Positions 10,225 to 24,340 are shown, counted from the first letter of the stretch. The stretch is 64,000 nt of DNA from Cyathus striatus (GCA_025738555.1 JAOVFP010000005.1:124001-188000); one strand, 5' to 3'. The notes: generated by a model from the letters alone, not told the origin. Made by a program: numbers and translations.

Positions 10225-12478
10225 CATAGCAACAATGTCTAAATCGTCTTAATTGCTTTCTCCCCCTTCGAGGCTCATGAAGACGCCTGTGCATGAAGTG
10301 ATGCAGGCAGAGGATATCGTCGCACATGCCATCCAGAACTTTGTCCTTCATGGTCTCTGATTACTTCTTTTGTTAAGCTCGTACGGGGGAGTTAGGCTAG
10401 GAGGGTATGTTGCATCTACTAGCTGCCCTATGCTAAGGGAGCCGGAGTATGGGGTCTCAATCACCGACGAGTGTGTCGATCTCCTCTACTTTACCCATAC
10501 CCTCTATCTCAAGGTCCTGCTCTCTTCATTCTCAACTACACTGAGTCAGGGCACCCCTCATATCAACCTCCCGCTTCTGTCACGCTCGATCTCATAAACT
10601 CTCTAGGGCAACCACGACCTTTGATCATGAACACGAAGCCGTTCCTGTGAAGATTCGTGCTCCTGGATCTCTACAACGAAGGAGGTGCAGTGGGCTGGAT
10701 ATCAACGTTGCAAGACCACTGCATTTCCGTCTTTGGGCAGGATTCAATACAACCTCTCGCAGGCTATCAGTCATCTTCCAACACGGGTGAGCGTCGTCAA
10801 CTGTTAGCACACTCATGCTCTCCCTCGCTGCCTGATGCACCCATATGTGTCGATCTTTGCCGGCATTGCATAACGTGGTATTGTTGGTAATGAAAAAGTA
10901 GTCATGCTAGATACGATGGGTCAGTGGATGTTCTAGGTTGGCGCTGGCAGTCGGTAGGGTCAAGTATATTCTATAGTACGCTTACAACCACTAATCTTTG
11001 TTCAAGGCACATCCTGGTGTCGACACGAGTGCACTCGAATCACTAAGGGTTTAATTGCGCACAATATCATACGTTGAAATGGGGGTAGGGTTGTCCAGGT
11101 TGGGGGCATATATTGGGGGGTCTTTATACAGTGGACGTCTGGTGTGGTCCATCATCACCCGCCGCACAAGGACGATTGCTAATGTGATGTTCATGTGGCA
11201 GAGGTCTCTACTATTGCAAGACGATTTGCGCTGTGCTGTGCTTAGACCTCGTACAGTTCGACCGAGGGGAAGAACCACCCCCTGCTTGTCACTTCTACTG
11301 GACCTTTCGTGCTGGGCCGGAGAGTGACTCTACGTTCTCGTAGTGATGGGCGTCCTTGCCTTCACGACCACCTTCCGTGTGTTTGAAGGAAGGAAACGGA
11401 GATGACCACTAGCTCTATCATCGCAGCGTGACGTGGTAGCCCATTCGCATGACAGAGGTGAGTAGGTAGGACAACACAACCTCCAGCAGTATTTCGGCCA
11501 TCTTTCGAACAACTTTGAACTGCAGCTTTACCCACTTACTTGTCAACACTTCGTGCGCTCGTACACTCCTATACTTCCCTCTGCCCATATTTCGTGCCGA
11601 GTTTGCTGGAATTCCATGACACTTTCTTAACGGCAAAGTAAGTGTAGTTGTGTGTAGTTTGTGATGGACACACTGGGTCTGTGGGTGTTCTGGGCTAGGT
11701 CAGGCGTTCGGTAAGGTCAATCCCGTCTGTTGAAATACAGTCAAGACAACTAACCTTTGTTCAAAGCGACCTAGGTGTGCATATAACTGCGATCGGCTCA
11801 ACTAGCGTTTACTTGAGTGTGATGCGTTGAGAAGGGGACACTTCGGGGGTACGGCTACTCAGTGTTGGGATATCATATACCATCATTGGTATTCTGGCAT
11901 GTTAAAATCATCACAAGTTGTGAATGACAATTGCTAACGAAACATTGGCGTGGCAGAACTGCCAGACATTTCGAGCAGAGGGGAAGATTATGACTTCATA
12001 ATACATATCTTCATTTTAATGTGTCTCCTTGTATTCACATTCAGCTTCCGTATATCTCAGAGACGAGGGTGAGGCAAACACTGCGTCTAACACTGCTCAT
12101 CTCATTTGAAGGATTGAGCTGAGACTGAAGAAGGGGTGACGCTACCACAGACTTCAGTGCTCGGTCCTCCCTTGGCATGTCCATTTCGTTTGACTGTTAA
12201 GATGATCTTGTCCATCATGTGCTAATGGAGAGTCTGTTTTCCTCCGTCGTATAAGCTCCTTTGGCTGTTGATTGATACCCTGCCCTCGTCGACCATTGCA
12301 TTAGCTGTGATATACTTATAGTCCGTTTTCACTGTTATTTCGAAATGTAGTCATTATTAATAAGTATAAGCGACATTAACATTGGTATTAGCACGATTAC
12401 AGGGCAGAGAAAGAGTTCGCATAAGTGGTGTACGACGTAAAAAGATTGAATTACAAAAGCTGCTCGACAATGATTTTT
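10225..12478. repeat. Diverged direct repeat in a gene-poor stretch
   Basis: About 10895-11240 and 11640-11990 are related in the same orientation, offset by roughly 740 bases. They share GGGT-AG-GGTCAAT/G, ACTAATCTTTGTTCAA, GACGATTGCTAAYG and CATGTGGCAGA-like words. The match is patchy, so the duplication is old. Frames of 60-90 codons occur but none is recognised. Confidence 0.5.
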
Positions 12479-12517
12479 GGTAGTGGGCATTGCCGCTTGT
12501 CGGCCCTACTCCTTTAT
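12479..12517 (+). repeat. Short dispersed hairpin motif, copy 2 of 3
   Basis: Same 39-base motif as 4502-4540, with two or three differences. It lies 0.4 kb past the 3' end of the minus-strand membrane-protein gene, in unrelated flanking sequence. Confidence 0.7.
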
Positions 12518-12910
12518 TACATATTATGTCTTACGCTAATAGGATGGGGCCCCCTCAATGCGAGTCGAGTGGATGGTTTTAGGAGCCTGCGATAAGATGT
12601 GATTCCTACTCTCAGAGTGCCTATCATTCCACAGCATACGTAACTTTGCCAAGAACCAGGCCATAGTCACAGGCATTAGCTTTAACTATCTCAGGGCTTA
12701 GACGTGGACTTCAAGTGACTCCAACAGCTTTGCATAAGAATAATGTCCACTCGAATTCTTCATTTTAGTCGCTAAGGAGTACGCCATAGCTGGCGATGCT
12801 TCCTTGTGGTTTCCTGGTTTGTTACATGCGCTTTATTTTGAGATGCTAGACCGTAGCATTCGAGTTATTTACAAAAGTACAAAAACATTAGTGAGTAGGC
12901 ATATATATAG

Positions 12911-14612
12911 CTACAATTCCTTTAGGATCTTTGTGCTCAATAAGCTATCAAAAGAGAACGGATACGCTTTTCCCCGTTTCCATCCTCGGTACAAAAGCAG
13001 TGTCAAAATTGTAATGAAACCGACCTGCACGCAGGTAAGATAATATAAGAGACGGCTTGTTACAACTGCGACAGAGGGTATTCCTATGGTTCCCTTTACA
13101 GTCATATTATTATAATATGCGATTGGGACAATGCCTCCTCCGTCCTTGAAGTTCGAATGAAACCTATATCCATCTGTATATGCTTTGGAGGCAGAGAGAA
13201 AGAATGTATTGATATTCTTCTCAATTTGATCCAATGGGAGCATAGTGATATACGGAGGGCCAGTGAGATCGAACGAAGGATTTGAAGTGAAAATCATGGC
13301 GGCAATGTCATTCATGAACCATTCTGCGGACTCCCCTCCTATCTCATCCGATTCTGAATAAGTGACTGCGTCAGCCATTCCCACGGAAAACATGAAATTT
13401 GTAACGCCCGGCTCCATGTTTCCGAGGGGGGCCCCTGTGGTATTTAAAACTTCCAACGAACCATTAGGGTGAAGAGTGACTTCTCCTGTGGAGAGCTCAA
13501 AATGTGGGTCGCAAATCAATAGCGATATCAAGGGAGAAGTTATAAAACCATTGTACAGGCCAAATAGCCGACTAGTTTGCTTTGTTGGGATATTATCGAG
13601 ATTTAGGCCTTCGAACTTGTTCTTAGGGCCAACTGTGGAATTTCGACCGGCGAACAGATATAGTGACATTGGAGGCTCGTCGTTTAGTTGATGCGGCGAT
13701 TGAGCCCCCCCTAAAGGTATGGGAAATAGTGGGAATATTCCTGTGGTTTGTACTTAGCCATCGCATAAATATCAAACCTAGTATTATGATCTCACCGGTC
13801 GTAAAGTTCTGGTATACAGGTAAACTCCCCGTATAAACCTCCCACCCCTGATCCATGAAATGAATCAAGTCTCGTACCCCCTTAGGAGCCACCCATTCAC
13901 AAGTGAAGTTAAATTTTCCGAAATCACTTCTGTATGTGATCGGTCCTTCTGACCAATTTCCTGTATTCGAGTCATCTTCTGTCTTGATAGGTACAGGAAC
14001 GATAAGGTTCGGTGGTGACTTATATTTATAAGCAATGCTGTCCAACTGCTCGATATGTGTAGTAATAGCCGCACGTCGAATTATTAGAGGTCGGGTATAT
14101 TGAAAGTAATCAAATTCTTCATCATAGCCTGGTCCCACTGACATATTGGCGATGGAAATGTCTATTCCGAACTGCATAGGTACCGTGGAGACGCCTATAG
14201 CCGCCGGGGCTGCTCCTTTCAGAGCGAGCGAAAGAGAGAAAGCAATCTGGAATGCACGACTGGCATTTGGAGACAAGAAATGCTGAATCTGCTCGAAGAG
14301 GTCGGACGTGAGCGTAGACACCTTGTCTGTTTGACCAGGAATGACAGAGCCTGTTCTATGGAGTTGGAAGTGCCATTCAGAACTGAATATGTTTGTGACA
14401 ATGGGACTTATCAATAGTACACATAATGTTTGCCATCCAATCATAAGAATGGTAAATATGCCTTTAGCCTGATCTTCCAAGAAAGAGGGCAAGTGTACTG
14501 GGATGGGGCTAAATAGACAACATGCTCCAAGGACTAGGAACCCGGCCTCGAAAATAACGAAGGCCAACCATCGGGTTAGGAATGTCCAGTTCTGAGGCGG
14601 AGCAAGGCCCAC
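12911..14612 (-). CDS. Hypothetical multi-pass membrane protein
   Basis: Two exons (14612-13796 and 13710-12911) join in frame across an 85-bp GT-AG intron, giving 538 codons without a stop. Hydrophobic helices are visible at about residues 10-35 (FLTRWLAFVIFEAGFLVLG) and 50-72 (FTILMIGWQTLCVLLISPIV). Another lies near the C-terminus (LLYYLTCVQVGFITILTLLL), followed by basic residues. The long middle has several N-glycosylation sequons (NFT, NWS, NTT, NMT) and scattered cysteines, so it is probably luminal or extracellular. The spliced model has a normal length and intact ends, so I treat it as a host gene. I do not recognise the family; large fungal membrane proteins of unknown function share this plan. 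No neighbouring gene helps with function. Confidence 0.7.
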
Positions 14613-15457
14613 ATGCAGGGAATGAGTACTGAGAGTTTTTGAATCAATGGTATGGAGTGGTAAGTTTTCATTGAAACGGAGGGGTGAGTAAGAGGATGTT
14701 TGAAATATTTGGCGAAGCTTTGCAAGAATGAGAGATAGAGGAGCGTAATAAGTACCAAAAGGTTCTTGCTTGGGAAAGTTCGTGGTCTCTCGTTCGTATC
14801 CTAGATGTTCGCAATTTAAGGTTTAATGAGAGTTAAAATGAAAAGTAGAACTTGAACGGTTCTGAGCGGCGATGTATCCCCTATTATTAAAGTAAACCCC
14901 CTCTTATCCCGGGTCACCTTCGTGTTTAAACCATATTAACGGTAATCAGAATTGAGCTCTCACTATCTTCATATATATACACACATATGTATCTGTTTTT
15001 CTCCTCACATCAATGCAACATCAGCGAACCACGTGTACAGGTACTGATACGTTCCTACGACTTGATATCGGGCGTATAAATGCCATCGCTTCATTGATGA
15101 ACGCCGAAGAAGTGACGAAGCTGAGAAAATGAACTGTTTTTTGATGCTAGAGAAGCTTCTGTGTTCTTTCGTAAGGTTTGTAACTACAATTGTGGAGCCC
15201 ATTTAGCTTTAGAAAGTGACGTCTTAATGGTTTCAAGCTTGTGGAGTGAGATCCTGGCACAGGTAGTGAACTATTGGTGTGTCCTTTGAGTCCTTTCTTT
15301 ACCATTATAGTTCTCGTGTACTCACGATTTAATACTTGTCCGATGCTGATACAGCTAAGCACGCCGCAAACAGCCATCACCATCATCGTTCACTGCCAGA
15401 ATTATAACCTCACGCTGACCCTACAACCAGCCCAAGTGCTCGTGTACGACTTACATA
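14613..15457. other. No gene recognised
   Basis: This is the upstream flank of the minus-strand membrane-protein gene and may hold its promoter. Short frames of 60-80 codons are not recognised. Confidence 0.4.
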
Positions 15458-15854
15458 CACCTCAGACAGGGTAAAATCGGGGAAGGGTAAATATGGTACA
15501 AACATATTTAGTTAAAATTTAGAATATGTCACTAAATCTGTTTGCCACACACATTTATAAACAATTTCAGAAAGGGAATGTGGATTGGTTTATTGTACAG
15601 ATATTAAAGCAGAGTCAAAGTGTGTGACGTGAAAATATCCCTATCGAAAATTTTCCGATTGGCTAACAATGGATATGGGGCTGTGGCATATTCATAATCG
15701 GTTCGAACAATTGGGACGCAGAGCAAATGTTCATTCCGAGTTACAATATGGACATAAATCTGACACAATAACAAATTTTAATCATTGTTCTAATTGTTAA
15801 CAAAATCTGTTTGTACCATATTTACCTTACCCCGATCCGACCTTGTCTGAGGTG
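15458..15854. mobile_element. 397-bp MITE
   Basis: The ends are inverted repeats of about 52 bp: both read inward CACCTCAGACA, then GGGT or AGGT, ATCGGGG, and GGTAAATATGGTACAAACA. The inside is AT-rich and non-coding. ATA lies immediately outside both ends (15455-15457, 15855-15857), so a 3-bp target duplication is possible. The superfamily is not assigned. Confidence 0.7.
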
Positions 15855-18350
15855 ATATCTACAACCCACACCATGAAAGATGTGCCACTCCCCCGACGCT
15901 GTGCTATGACCTCTACGAAGTATAAACAATCCAACATCGAAAACGACCCGTAATCCTTACCCACTCTAATCAGCCTTCTAATCAAAGAAGGCTTCGAAGC
16001 CTCATTGGAGCTCTCGAAGTTACACCATCCATCTGTTCAGATAGACCGAATACAACCGAGTCGATAGCAGGGTTAGTTCTCTGTGGATCCTCTAGTTGAG
16101 TCAACACATACCCACTTTTATTTAAGGGTCCGTTCGGAAGGTCGAAGGTTTGTGGGCATAAGTACGGGCCACGGGCCAAGATTCGTTATGAATTATGGAA
16201 GCAAAATGGTATCACCGGGCTCATCGTCGGTGACATGTTGACAACGACCACGTTCCTCACCCACTCCCCTCACACAAACTCCCTGACACTCTCCGACCAT
16301 CTTCCATCTTAGTCTCCTTCACATCCCCTTCTCCCATCTCCACAACCCACAACAACGTCCGCACCAAAAGATCATTGGCTCTCGTTCATATCAAGCCGAG
16401 ATCTTTTTCTTCAGCCCTTCACGTTCGCAGCTCAAGGCTCAACGTCTACGTGGGACCCATGGAACGAGATCATACTCCTGCTGTGACGCAGACCGCCTTT
16501 CCCCCCGCCAGGCTGCGGTGGAATGCTACGGAGCGAATGGGAAGAGGGGTATGGAGAATGGAAGAGTAGAAAGCGTGATACGGGATGACCTTAGTAGGTT
16601 ATCCCCTCCTTCTTAATTACATCAACGATATACACTAACACCTCTCCCTTGATCCACAGTGGTGCACCAAGTTCCGTGATAAGACGAAAACACGATATAA
16701 CATGTTTAACACCTCTACTCTCGCCGGCCGCAAGCACCATCCCTGTACAGCCACAACCGGACGACCTCGCTCGTTGCCTTTCGTCGGACTGCCAACGTTG
16801 GTTCCTCCGCCACTGCTTATCGGTACCACTGCCGATTCAACTCGGATCTCGTTCTGTAGCGCTAAGTGGCCGGGGCTGAGAGATTGTATCGTACTGCTGT
16901 AGGGATATGGCCGAGATGGAGGATGCGGAGGGAGAGGACGGTGTGATTCCGAAGGATTTGGTGAGACGGGTGGACACTTCGAGGAAAGAAGGGCAGATGT
17001 CAATGAACCTGCTGGTCATACGAGTGAAATATATAAAGGTTCCGATGGGGAAGTAGTAAGTACCCGGTTTCAAATTTCCCGCTCTTCCGAGTCCTCCACT
17101 TAACGGACCCCGGCTCCGTACAGCCTACCTCAACGATACCTTTTACTTCTCGCCGCACCGTTCTTCTTTTTCTCATCAGCTGTGCCAGAAATCGTCACCG
17201 AGCTCACCAAGAAGCATTCTCATTATCTCGCATTCGAAGGGTGCTGATAGTGCAGAACAGGATATGGGATCGGTTTCGATAGGTATACGGTTGCTGGAGT
17301 CATAGTTTCAACCACAGCCTACCTCAACCACACCTTTTACATCTCGCCTGCGCGGTCTTTCGCTGTCTCCGCAACCGTCCCCGAAATCCTCACCGGAATC
17401 GACCTCTCCGATGCATTCTTGATTCTCGTACTTTAGCATGAGGACGTCAGCTTGAAGCTTTTTCGTCATGTCATATTAGGTGCTGACGGCACATGATATG
17501 TATTATGGGATCGGTTACGACAGGCATGCGGTTCCTAGGGTGATAGTACTACGCAAGGACGAGGATGTCCTAGTCTCGACTCAATACGTCCACTCCGTGG
17601 ACGGTCTTGTACTAAAGTCCGTGTTTTACCGGGGCAGTGTAAATCAAAATTTCCATCATTAGTTCCGAATGAAGTGTCGATTATGTAAGCGATCATTTTG
17701 AAGTTAATCAAGTCACTTTTGAAGTCATTTTGTTGTCCTCAAGTGTTGCGAGGTCGTCAAACTGTCTCCCTCACTGAGACCTTCTTCACCAAACACATTT
17801 AAAATTTTTATATACATAGTGCTGTGTGAAAGAAGCAATGTAACATTTCTTTTCTACCAATGCCATACTGCTGGTTTGAACTCGAGGCCCCAGAGCGAAT
17901 ATACTACACATTTTACACTGCCCTGCACTTTCCTGGACTTTGGTCTAAGCCCGTCTCACGAAGTGCCCTTCCCGTTGACGTATGTCTACATATGGAAGGT
18001 CCACGTGATATCGTGAGAAGGGTTTTGTTGAGCCTAGAGGATGTCCATAGAGTTTTGCTTGTATGAAATAGATTCAGAGAGAGAGCTCATGCCAGCAGTT
18101 CGGTTTGGATTCTTACTAGAAGAATTCAGTGTAATTTGACTTGAGACGCTAGTGTATACCCTACTTAAAAACTGCATATCATGTTCACAAGTACAATTTT
18201 AACTCATAATATCAATGAAACTAATTAATTCTACTCCACTAGATGGACTTGACTCATCCGTGGAAACATCGGGAATCACTGTCTGGAAGAACCCCTTGAT
18301 CATTCTACATGTCTGCAAGAAATGACCATCGACTTAGCACAGTTGAGAGT
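15855..18350. other. Degenerate stretch with a partial direct repeat
   Basis: No gene can be assembled. Two parts are duplicated within 17.1-17.6 kb. ACAGCCTACCTCAAC-ACCTTTTAC occurs near 17124 and 17318. TATGGGATCGGTT-CGA-AGG-AT-CGGTT occurs near 17262 and 17505. The duplicated text can be read as AYLNDTFYFSP or AYLNHTFYISP, so it may be a decayed, internally duplicated coding region. A frame near 17860-18063 (PYCWFELEAPERIYYTFYTA) is unrecognised. Confidence 0.4.
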
Positions 18351-18399
18351 TTAGATATTTAAATATGAATAATTACACACCAAGACCGGAAATATGGTT

Positions 18400-19150
18400 A
18401 TCTTCCAACTAGTAATGCACAAGATCAGATAAAATGGCGTACAGCCTGAGCGCAAGACAGAGACGTACTGAGGCCGGAAGCTTAAATATACAACACGAAA
18501 GAAGGCCATTGAAAATACTTGCAAGGAAGTTTCAGCTGTATACTCATACTGCAATATGAAGTTGTATTCACATACCAAGCGCGAATACGAAGAGTTCTCC
18601 ACCATTACGTACAGCTTTGTGAACTATATTTGTATATCGAGTTGTAGGATGCCTTTTGGCGAGTGTTAAGAATACTACTACTATTTGTGAACTTATCAAA
18701 AATATCCTGTACATATATAAATTAGGCATGCGGACAAAGTAACGGACGAAACGAGAGAGCGTACCCAAAATACATCAACTCCGCCGGTACGAATTCAACG
18801 ATGCATACATCATCATAGATGTTATGATGAAAACACAATAACGTAAAGTATACACATAATCCAACGAGTATAGTCACTAACATGACTAGAAGTATTCCAA
18901 TTTTACGGTTATTTCGATGCAAAGCGTATGCTGAGATATGTATCTGTTGTGGAACATGAATAGGCAATACTGGTATGACATACCTTGTAGCATCGCAATT
19001 GCATATAACGGAAATCCTAGTAGATGGGAGGATATCATTGAAGATGTATACCAGTATTGGCATATCAATGGATCAACAGGGGCCTTCTGCAATTTGGAGA
19101 ATACAAAGATGATATTCGCACTTGTTTCCTTTGTTAGTTATTAAGCACTA
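18400..19150 (-). pseudogene. Decayed DUF6533-like seven-helix protein
   Basis: Minus-strand exons match the pattern of the large basidiomycete DUF6533-type membrane family: a helix ending in ISAYALHRNNRKIG, followed by LLVMLVTILVGLCVYFTLL. There is then a short loop with YDDVC and a next exon IFLISSQIVVVFLTLAKRHP. The last recognisable piece is NIVHKAVRNGGELFVFALG, equivalent to the family's R-DG..YF segment. Exons are separated by introns of about 60 bp (one starts near 18770, acceptor near 18714). The N-terminal exon contains a stop (near 19075) and the C-terminal part is short, so I call it a pseudogene, though a missed intron could rescue it. The family consists of orphan membrane proteins with no known ligand. 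The assignment rests on pattern memory. Confidence 0.5.
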
Positions 19151-19740
19151 CCAGAAACATGAGACGTCCAATAGCATACATTTGACATATGAGAGCAAGG
19201 TACCGACTGACAATGTACACGAACTTGACAGGCGTTAGCGAACGTCTAACTCGGTCAACAAAAAATTAACAGGTGGGAGGCGATGGAACCTGGGGCTTAC
19301 TTCCAGATGTATTTAAGTTCGAATTGATAAGTGCCAAAGTGATCATACAGGAGAATCACGAAGGAAATCACTGGAAATGAACATATATTATTACCTGATG
19401 TGGATTACGGAAGCTGAAGTTCACTTACAGCAAGAACAATTACGAGTAAAAACACTATGTTGTTCGTTTAGTGTGCCCATGTTGACAAATGTGGGCGTGG
19501 GTTGACAATACACATATGTTGGTGTTGGAGGGTGTTTAAGTATTCAAAATTGAATTAGTCTCTCATTCGGTAAGTATCAGGGATATCATCAGATACAGTG
19601 CTGATTTAGATGGCAATCACTATTTTGCTATTGACAATATCAAATACAAGTCTAAGATAAGCAGAATTAGAAACTCCGAGAAAGAATAAATATATGTGAC
19701 GTTGTTATGGAAATCCTGTCTAATTGTCCCGGTCTTGTGT
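19151..19740. other. No gene recognised
   Basis: Flank between the seven-helix pseudogene and the hAT element. Nothing is visible. Confidence 0.4.
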
Positions 19741-19987
19741 ATCTTGGTTAGTGCTGCCGCAGAGTGCAGTAAAGTCCCAGTGAAGCAAAATTTTACGTCA
19801 CTGTGACATGCTTCACAGTGATCACAGTGTGCTGTGAAGTGCTGTGAAGTGACGTCGCTAAGTAGGCGCTTTTTAACCGACTACCCGTGAAAGACAGCAT
19901 CTCCGATTTTCAATACACTATAGCATTTTGCAACGCACTAAACATTTCTGTAGAGCTATGTACATTACAGCAGTTGAATGTTAACTA

Positions 19988-22900
19988 CTAAGTTGTTCCT
20001 TTATTTAATAGGTCAATTAACATATCAATTTGACCTTTTTCTAGTAGATCTTGGACTTCGTCAGGAGACACGCTGGGGGAATCATCTTGCAATAGATCAT
20101 CTTCAGATGAAACCAATCCCTCCATCAAGTTAAGGCGTTCCTGTCGGTATGTATACTTGAGAAATTGAAGGACTTCCATAAGAGCTGTTGATAGGCAACT
20201 GCGACACATGGTAATGGTTTCCTTTGATGAAGAGAAAACACGTTCGCAAGCAACTGATGATGCTTGGATAGGAAGAATATCGAGTGCCACACGATACATG
20301 GTAGGATATCGATATTTATCCCCCTGTGTAATAGTTCAGATCAATAATTCAAAGATTATTACTCAACTCCAATTCCCGTCACCTGCCAACGCCGCGCGAG
20401 ACAGTCACTCTTACACCCCATACCTCCCAACATACCATCTGACAAGTACCGCTGAAGCTCTTCCGCAACAGCCACCCTATCTTTTTTGTCAGCTATTTCT
20501 TCTTCTGCTCGTTTTTCTGCTTCAGTACGTGTTCGGCTCGAAAGTCCGTTTGCCGAGCTCGGAGTAGTGTGTTGTGAATCATCGATATGGTTCTGTGATG
20601 CTGATTTTTGTAATTTAGATTTAAGTGCACGAATATACAAGAGTCCATGTTTTTGCGATTGTGCGGGTGGTATGTGTGTTTGGTGTGCGGCTAAATGGGA
20701 AGGAAATCGAGTTTGAAGGGTACTTGAGCTCGAGGAAGTATTTTGTCGTTCAGCTTTGCGAAACTCGAACATCTGGGCATTAGTTCTCAACACGTATCTA
20801 AGCAAAACATAAACCAATGAAAACTTACAGTTTCCAGCATCCATTCTTTCGCAGCTTGACATTCTTCAGTGGTCCAATGGTCTTCAATCCATTTTAACTT
20901 TGTAGCCGGATTAATAACTAAAGATATAGCAGAAAAATTAGAATTTATTGTAAGTCAGTATGATATATTGTCACGTACTCATTGCAAGCGCATACACTCG
21001 ATTTCTACGAGATTTAGTGACATATTCTTCGATTTTGGCAATGGTGGTGGAAACAGCACGATTAAGTTGAGGAAACTGAGCTTTGAACAGCCTCAGTACA
21101 TCCAAAAGCTCCTCATATGCGGGAAGGACTGCAGGAAGTGTTGGTGTCTTTTCACTACAAAGAAGTGACTGTACAGAATGAGGAAGTTCAAGGAATTCGG
21201 AAATGTCACTTAGAACCTTAAGGTCGATTTCACTGAGAAGGTGCTTATGAATATCCTTGTACTTGACCTTATTCAGTAATACATCAATAGCCTGCATATA
21301 ATTCAGTATAGTTCAAGAGGGAGAAAATTGCAAGTTACCGGATACAGCTCTAAGACTCGGCTGATCATTAAGTATGTTGAAGACCAGCGAATATCAACAT
21401 CACGTAAGAGCTGAACATGCCGAAGTTGTTGTTCATTGGGAAATGATTTTGAATCATTACCATCCTTGATTGTAGACTGTAGATCGTCGCGACGTGATCC
21501 ACTTGCTCGACATGCTGTTACAAGCTTTCGGCACTTCGCTACAGGGTCACTATTAAGTGCCGATTCATATTCAGTGTTGCAATTGTTAACTTCAAAGACA
21601 GGTGGGACTGCGGCATCTTCACCTGTTAAGCCAGGAGCCGATTTCGAAAGCTCTTTAAGTGCCGCCTGTACAGAAATATTTATTATATGAGGAAAACACC
21701 TGCAATTACAGTAACAAGAACATTAGTTTGGTTTCATGATGTTAAATAAAAGTTGTGCATGTCACCGTATGCGATTTCTTTCAGCACTGAATGGAATATT
21801 ATATTCCTGTAAAAGTTGCGCTGAGATGTTCCATCATTGTTTGACAATTTGAAGCATTGTCAAGTGTGATCATTCCAATCTATAAAATGCTGTATTTCAG
21901 TAATCTATTCTGATCTTGGTAAGACAACATATTCACGTACCTTATGTAAAATCCCCAACTCTTTGAGAACTTTTATATAGTTCTCTGCTAAATTAATCCC
22001 GGAATGCATACCCGAGATATAGCGAAATGCAGCAAGACGGCTGAATACCTTAAGATTACCATTGCTATCATGAGAACAATAGTGTACTGTAAGTGCCATA
22101 AATGATCGAAGGTTTGGATCAGTCCATAAATCACTAGTAGTGGAAATACGGCCTTCAGATTTCTTTTTACAATATCAGCTAATAACTAATAGAATTGTTT
22201 CAAAAAAGACGAACCTTCAAATCACTTACGAGCTTATTCCATTCACATTGATAGTTTTTAAACATTAGCTCCGTAAGCTTCGTACGATGTGGAATATCTC
22301 TGTCTTCAAGATCTGCATTAAGGTAGAGAAGAAGATCGCGTAATTCTTCACACTCTATTACATTAATTGACTGTAAGAAATAAAAATCAGTATTACTTAG
22401 TATACTGTGATCATATATGCATAAATTACTAATCTGATCATCAACTGCAATCCATCGAGCCAGTCTCTGCAGAAAGCCATCAAGAGTGAATGGTCCCCTC
22501 GCAGCAGGATCACGTTTTTGGCTAAATTTCTCCCACCCCTTTAATCGTTGCAGAGAAACTATCTTTCGCCATTCCTCTTCATGATCCTTTGATAAATGTG
22601 TGCGAATCGTATCTGCGATCCCACTTACATTTACCCAGACTCTCCATTTATCTGGACTAATTTATTTATAAATACATGAAGCGCACAAGTAAATGGTCTT
22701 TGTTACTTACAATTGACAGAGACGGCAACCAACAAAGTTGGATTTGAGCTTTACTCTAGAGATTGGAATAGAAGACAGTGAACTGGCATCTGAGGGACGC
22801 TCACGCGTTTCTAATGGTCGCATGAAATACCAAACATCAGATGCCGCTTGCTTTGATTCCATATTTTTCTTTTCTGTTGAGTTTATTGCCAAATCTCCGT

Positions 22901-23485
22901 CAGCTATAGCAACAGAATTGGAGGGAAGTTGACTGGAGCTGAAGCTGGGCCAACACCAGGTACGGATGTCATGGCCTCAGGGTGGTTGGAATCTTTATCC
23001 AAGATGTTGGTATTTGCCTGAGTGCGTCGAGAGCGCTTTGAAGCAGCCGTTGCGCCATTAGTACGCTTTCGTTTCCCATGCACAGCTGCAGCATGTGGTA
23101 ATGCTTGACTAGGTGAAGATACCTCGGCGAGTTGAAGGTTTCGAGCAATGGTGACATCAGGAGTCCGAATGGTCTGTGGTGTCACCGGAGGTCTGATTGA
23201 CATAGAGACAGGTGCGCCAGACGGTGGTAAATAGTAGCCAGGATACAATCTTGGATCATAAAGTGGCTGAGAAAATGGGCCAGCATGGTATGGAATAGCA
23301 GGCGGGTGAATACTTAAGGGAGTATTCTGAGAATATATATGTGGGTCCTGTGGGGCCCGACGAGGAGTTAGAAACTGTGGTCTATTCTGCCAAAGCGGCC
23401 TCAAGTGCAATGATTGAAGGCAACCACAAGTCGTAGCTGGCCTTCCACAGGTGTTGCAAAGTGAAGGATGTTGTTGGTTGGCCAT
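19988..23485 (-). CDS. hAT transposase, BED finger and dimerization domain
   Basis: The gene cuts and pastes its own element. From the N-terminus: a Pro/Tyr-rich leader with CNTCGRPATTCGC, then a basic patch KRKRTNG..KRSRRTQ (likely nuclear signal). Next is a BED-type finger split by an intron (22711/22656): VGCRLC, W-V-N-SG, TIRTHLSKDH. The RNase H-like core follows with STTSDLWTDPNLRSFMALTV, ITLDNASNCQTMMEHL and DVDIRWSSTYLMI. The C-terminal hAT dimerization domain reads YRVALDILPIQASSVACERV, then FSSSKET. Several introns of 50-80 bp interrupt it. The frame shifts near 22.91-22.98 kb and near 21.80 kb (HLSA to QLLQEYN), and one splice donor near 22.44 kb looks non-canonical. It is therefore probably inactive, though unrecognised introns are an alternative. 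Confidence 0.85.
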
Positions 23486-23949
23486 AATTATAATGATGAA
23501 TACTAGACAAGAAATAGTTCAAATTGAATTGACATTCTAAAGCATAGGTGACGAACCTTGAGTACTGTAACAAAACTGCAAGGCAACAGAGTAATATTAA
23601 AAGCTGGAGTACGATGTCTCAAACCAAAATGAAACGAGATATAAAGGATGAGCAGGAGCACAACTCCGAGAGATGATTTGTGGAGACTTATAGCCGAGTT
23701 TGCAAGCAGAAAGAAATGGGTGAATTCGTAATGAAGTTGATACAGAGGTTTTATAGTAAAACAAGAATACGTTTCACTCATCTAGCTTTGGAAAGGCGGA
23801 AATTAAGAGATACCCCTAGCAGAAAATCAATAACATATGGCGGAATCTAAGGGTAAACAAAAATAAATGAGACATAGAATTATCCAGAAGAAAAATTTGC
23901 AGGGCGTATCAAGACAGAATTATAGGCTTGGTTGCAACGCAAAATATTC

Positions 23950-24340
23950 CAAGCATATGATTGGTCTTGAAGAGTTTGTATGTTCCTGGATGGAAATGAG
24001 GCGTCGGGCAGTGCACAGGAGTGATATATTGAGGGGAATTTACGCAGAGAAAGTGGAGCGGGACATTCACACTTGAAGATAACAGTGTAACATTGAATGA
24101 CGAGTTGATGACACACACGAGCATTCGGTGAGTACGGCGTTGCAGAACCTTTCAGGTGATTGGCAGCCGGTAAAATAGCAGTGGAGCGAGAGTGTGCCGT
24201 TCAACAAATTCTATCGATGTGCCCAAATGTTATAGGCAGATTTGTATGTTCCTGGTCGAAGCGAGGCATTGGGTGGCGATTGGAAGAAATATATTGAGGG
24301 GCTTTATCAGGGAGAGCGAAAGGGAATGAAACAACATGTT
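23950..24340. repeat. Tandem duplication inside the hAT element
   Basis: Two related segments, about 23975-24060 and 24240-24330, share TTTGTATGTTCCTGG, a GAGGC-TGGG stretch and ATATTGAGGGG-TTTA. The offset is about 265 bases. It is non-coding and lies between the transposase start and the captured transporter fragment. Confidence 0.55.
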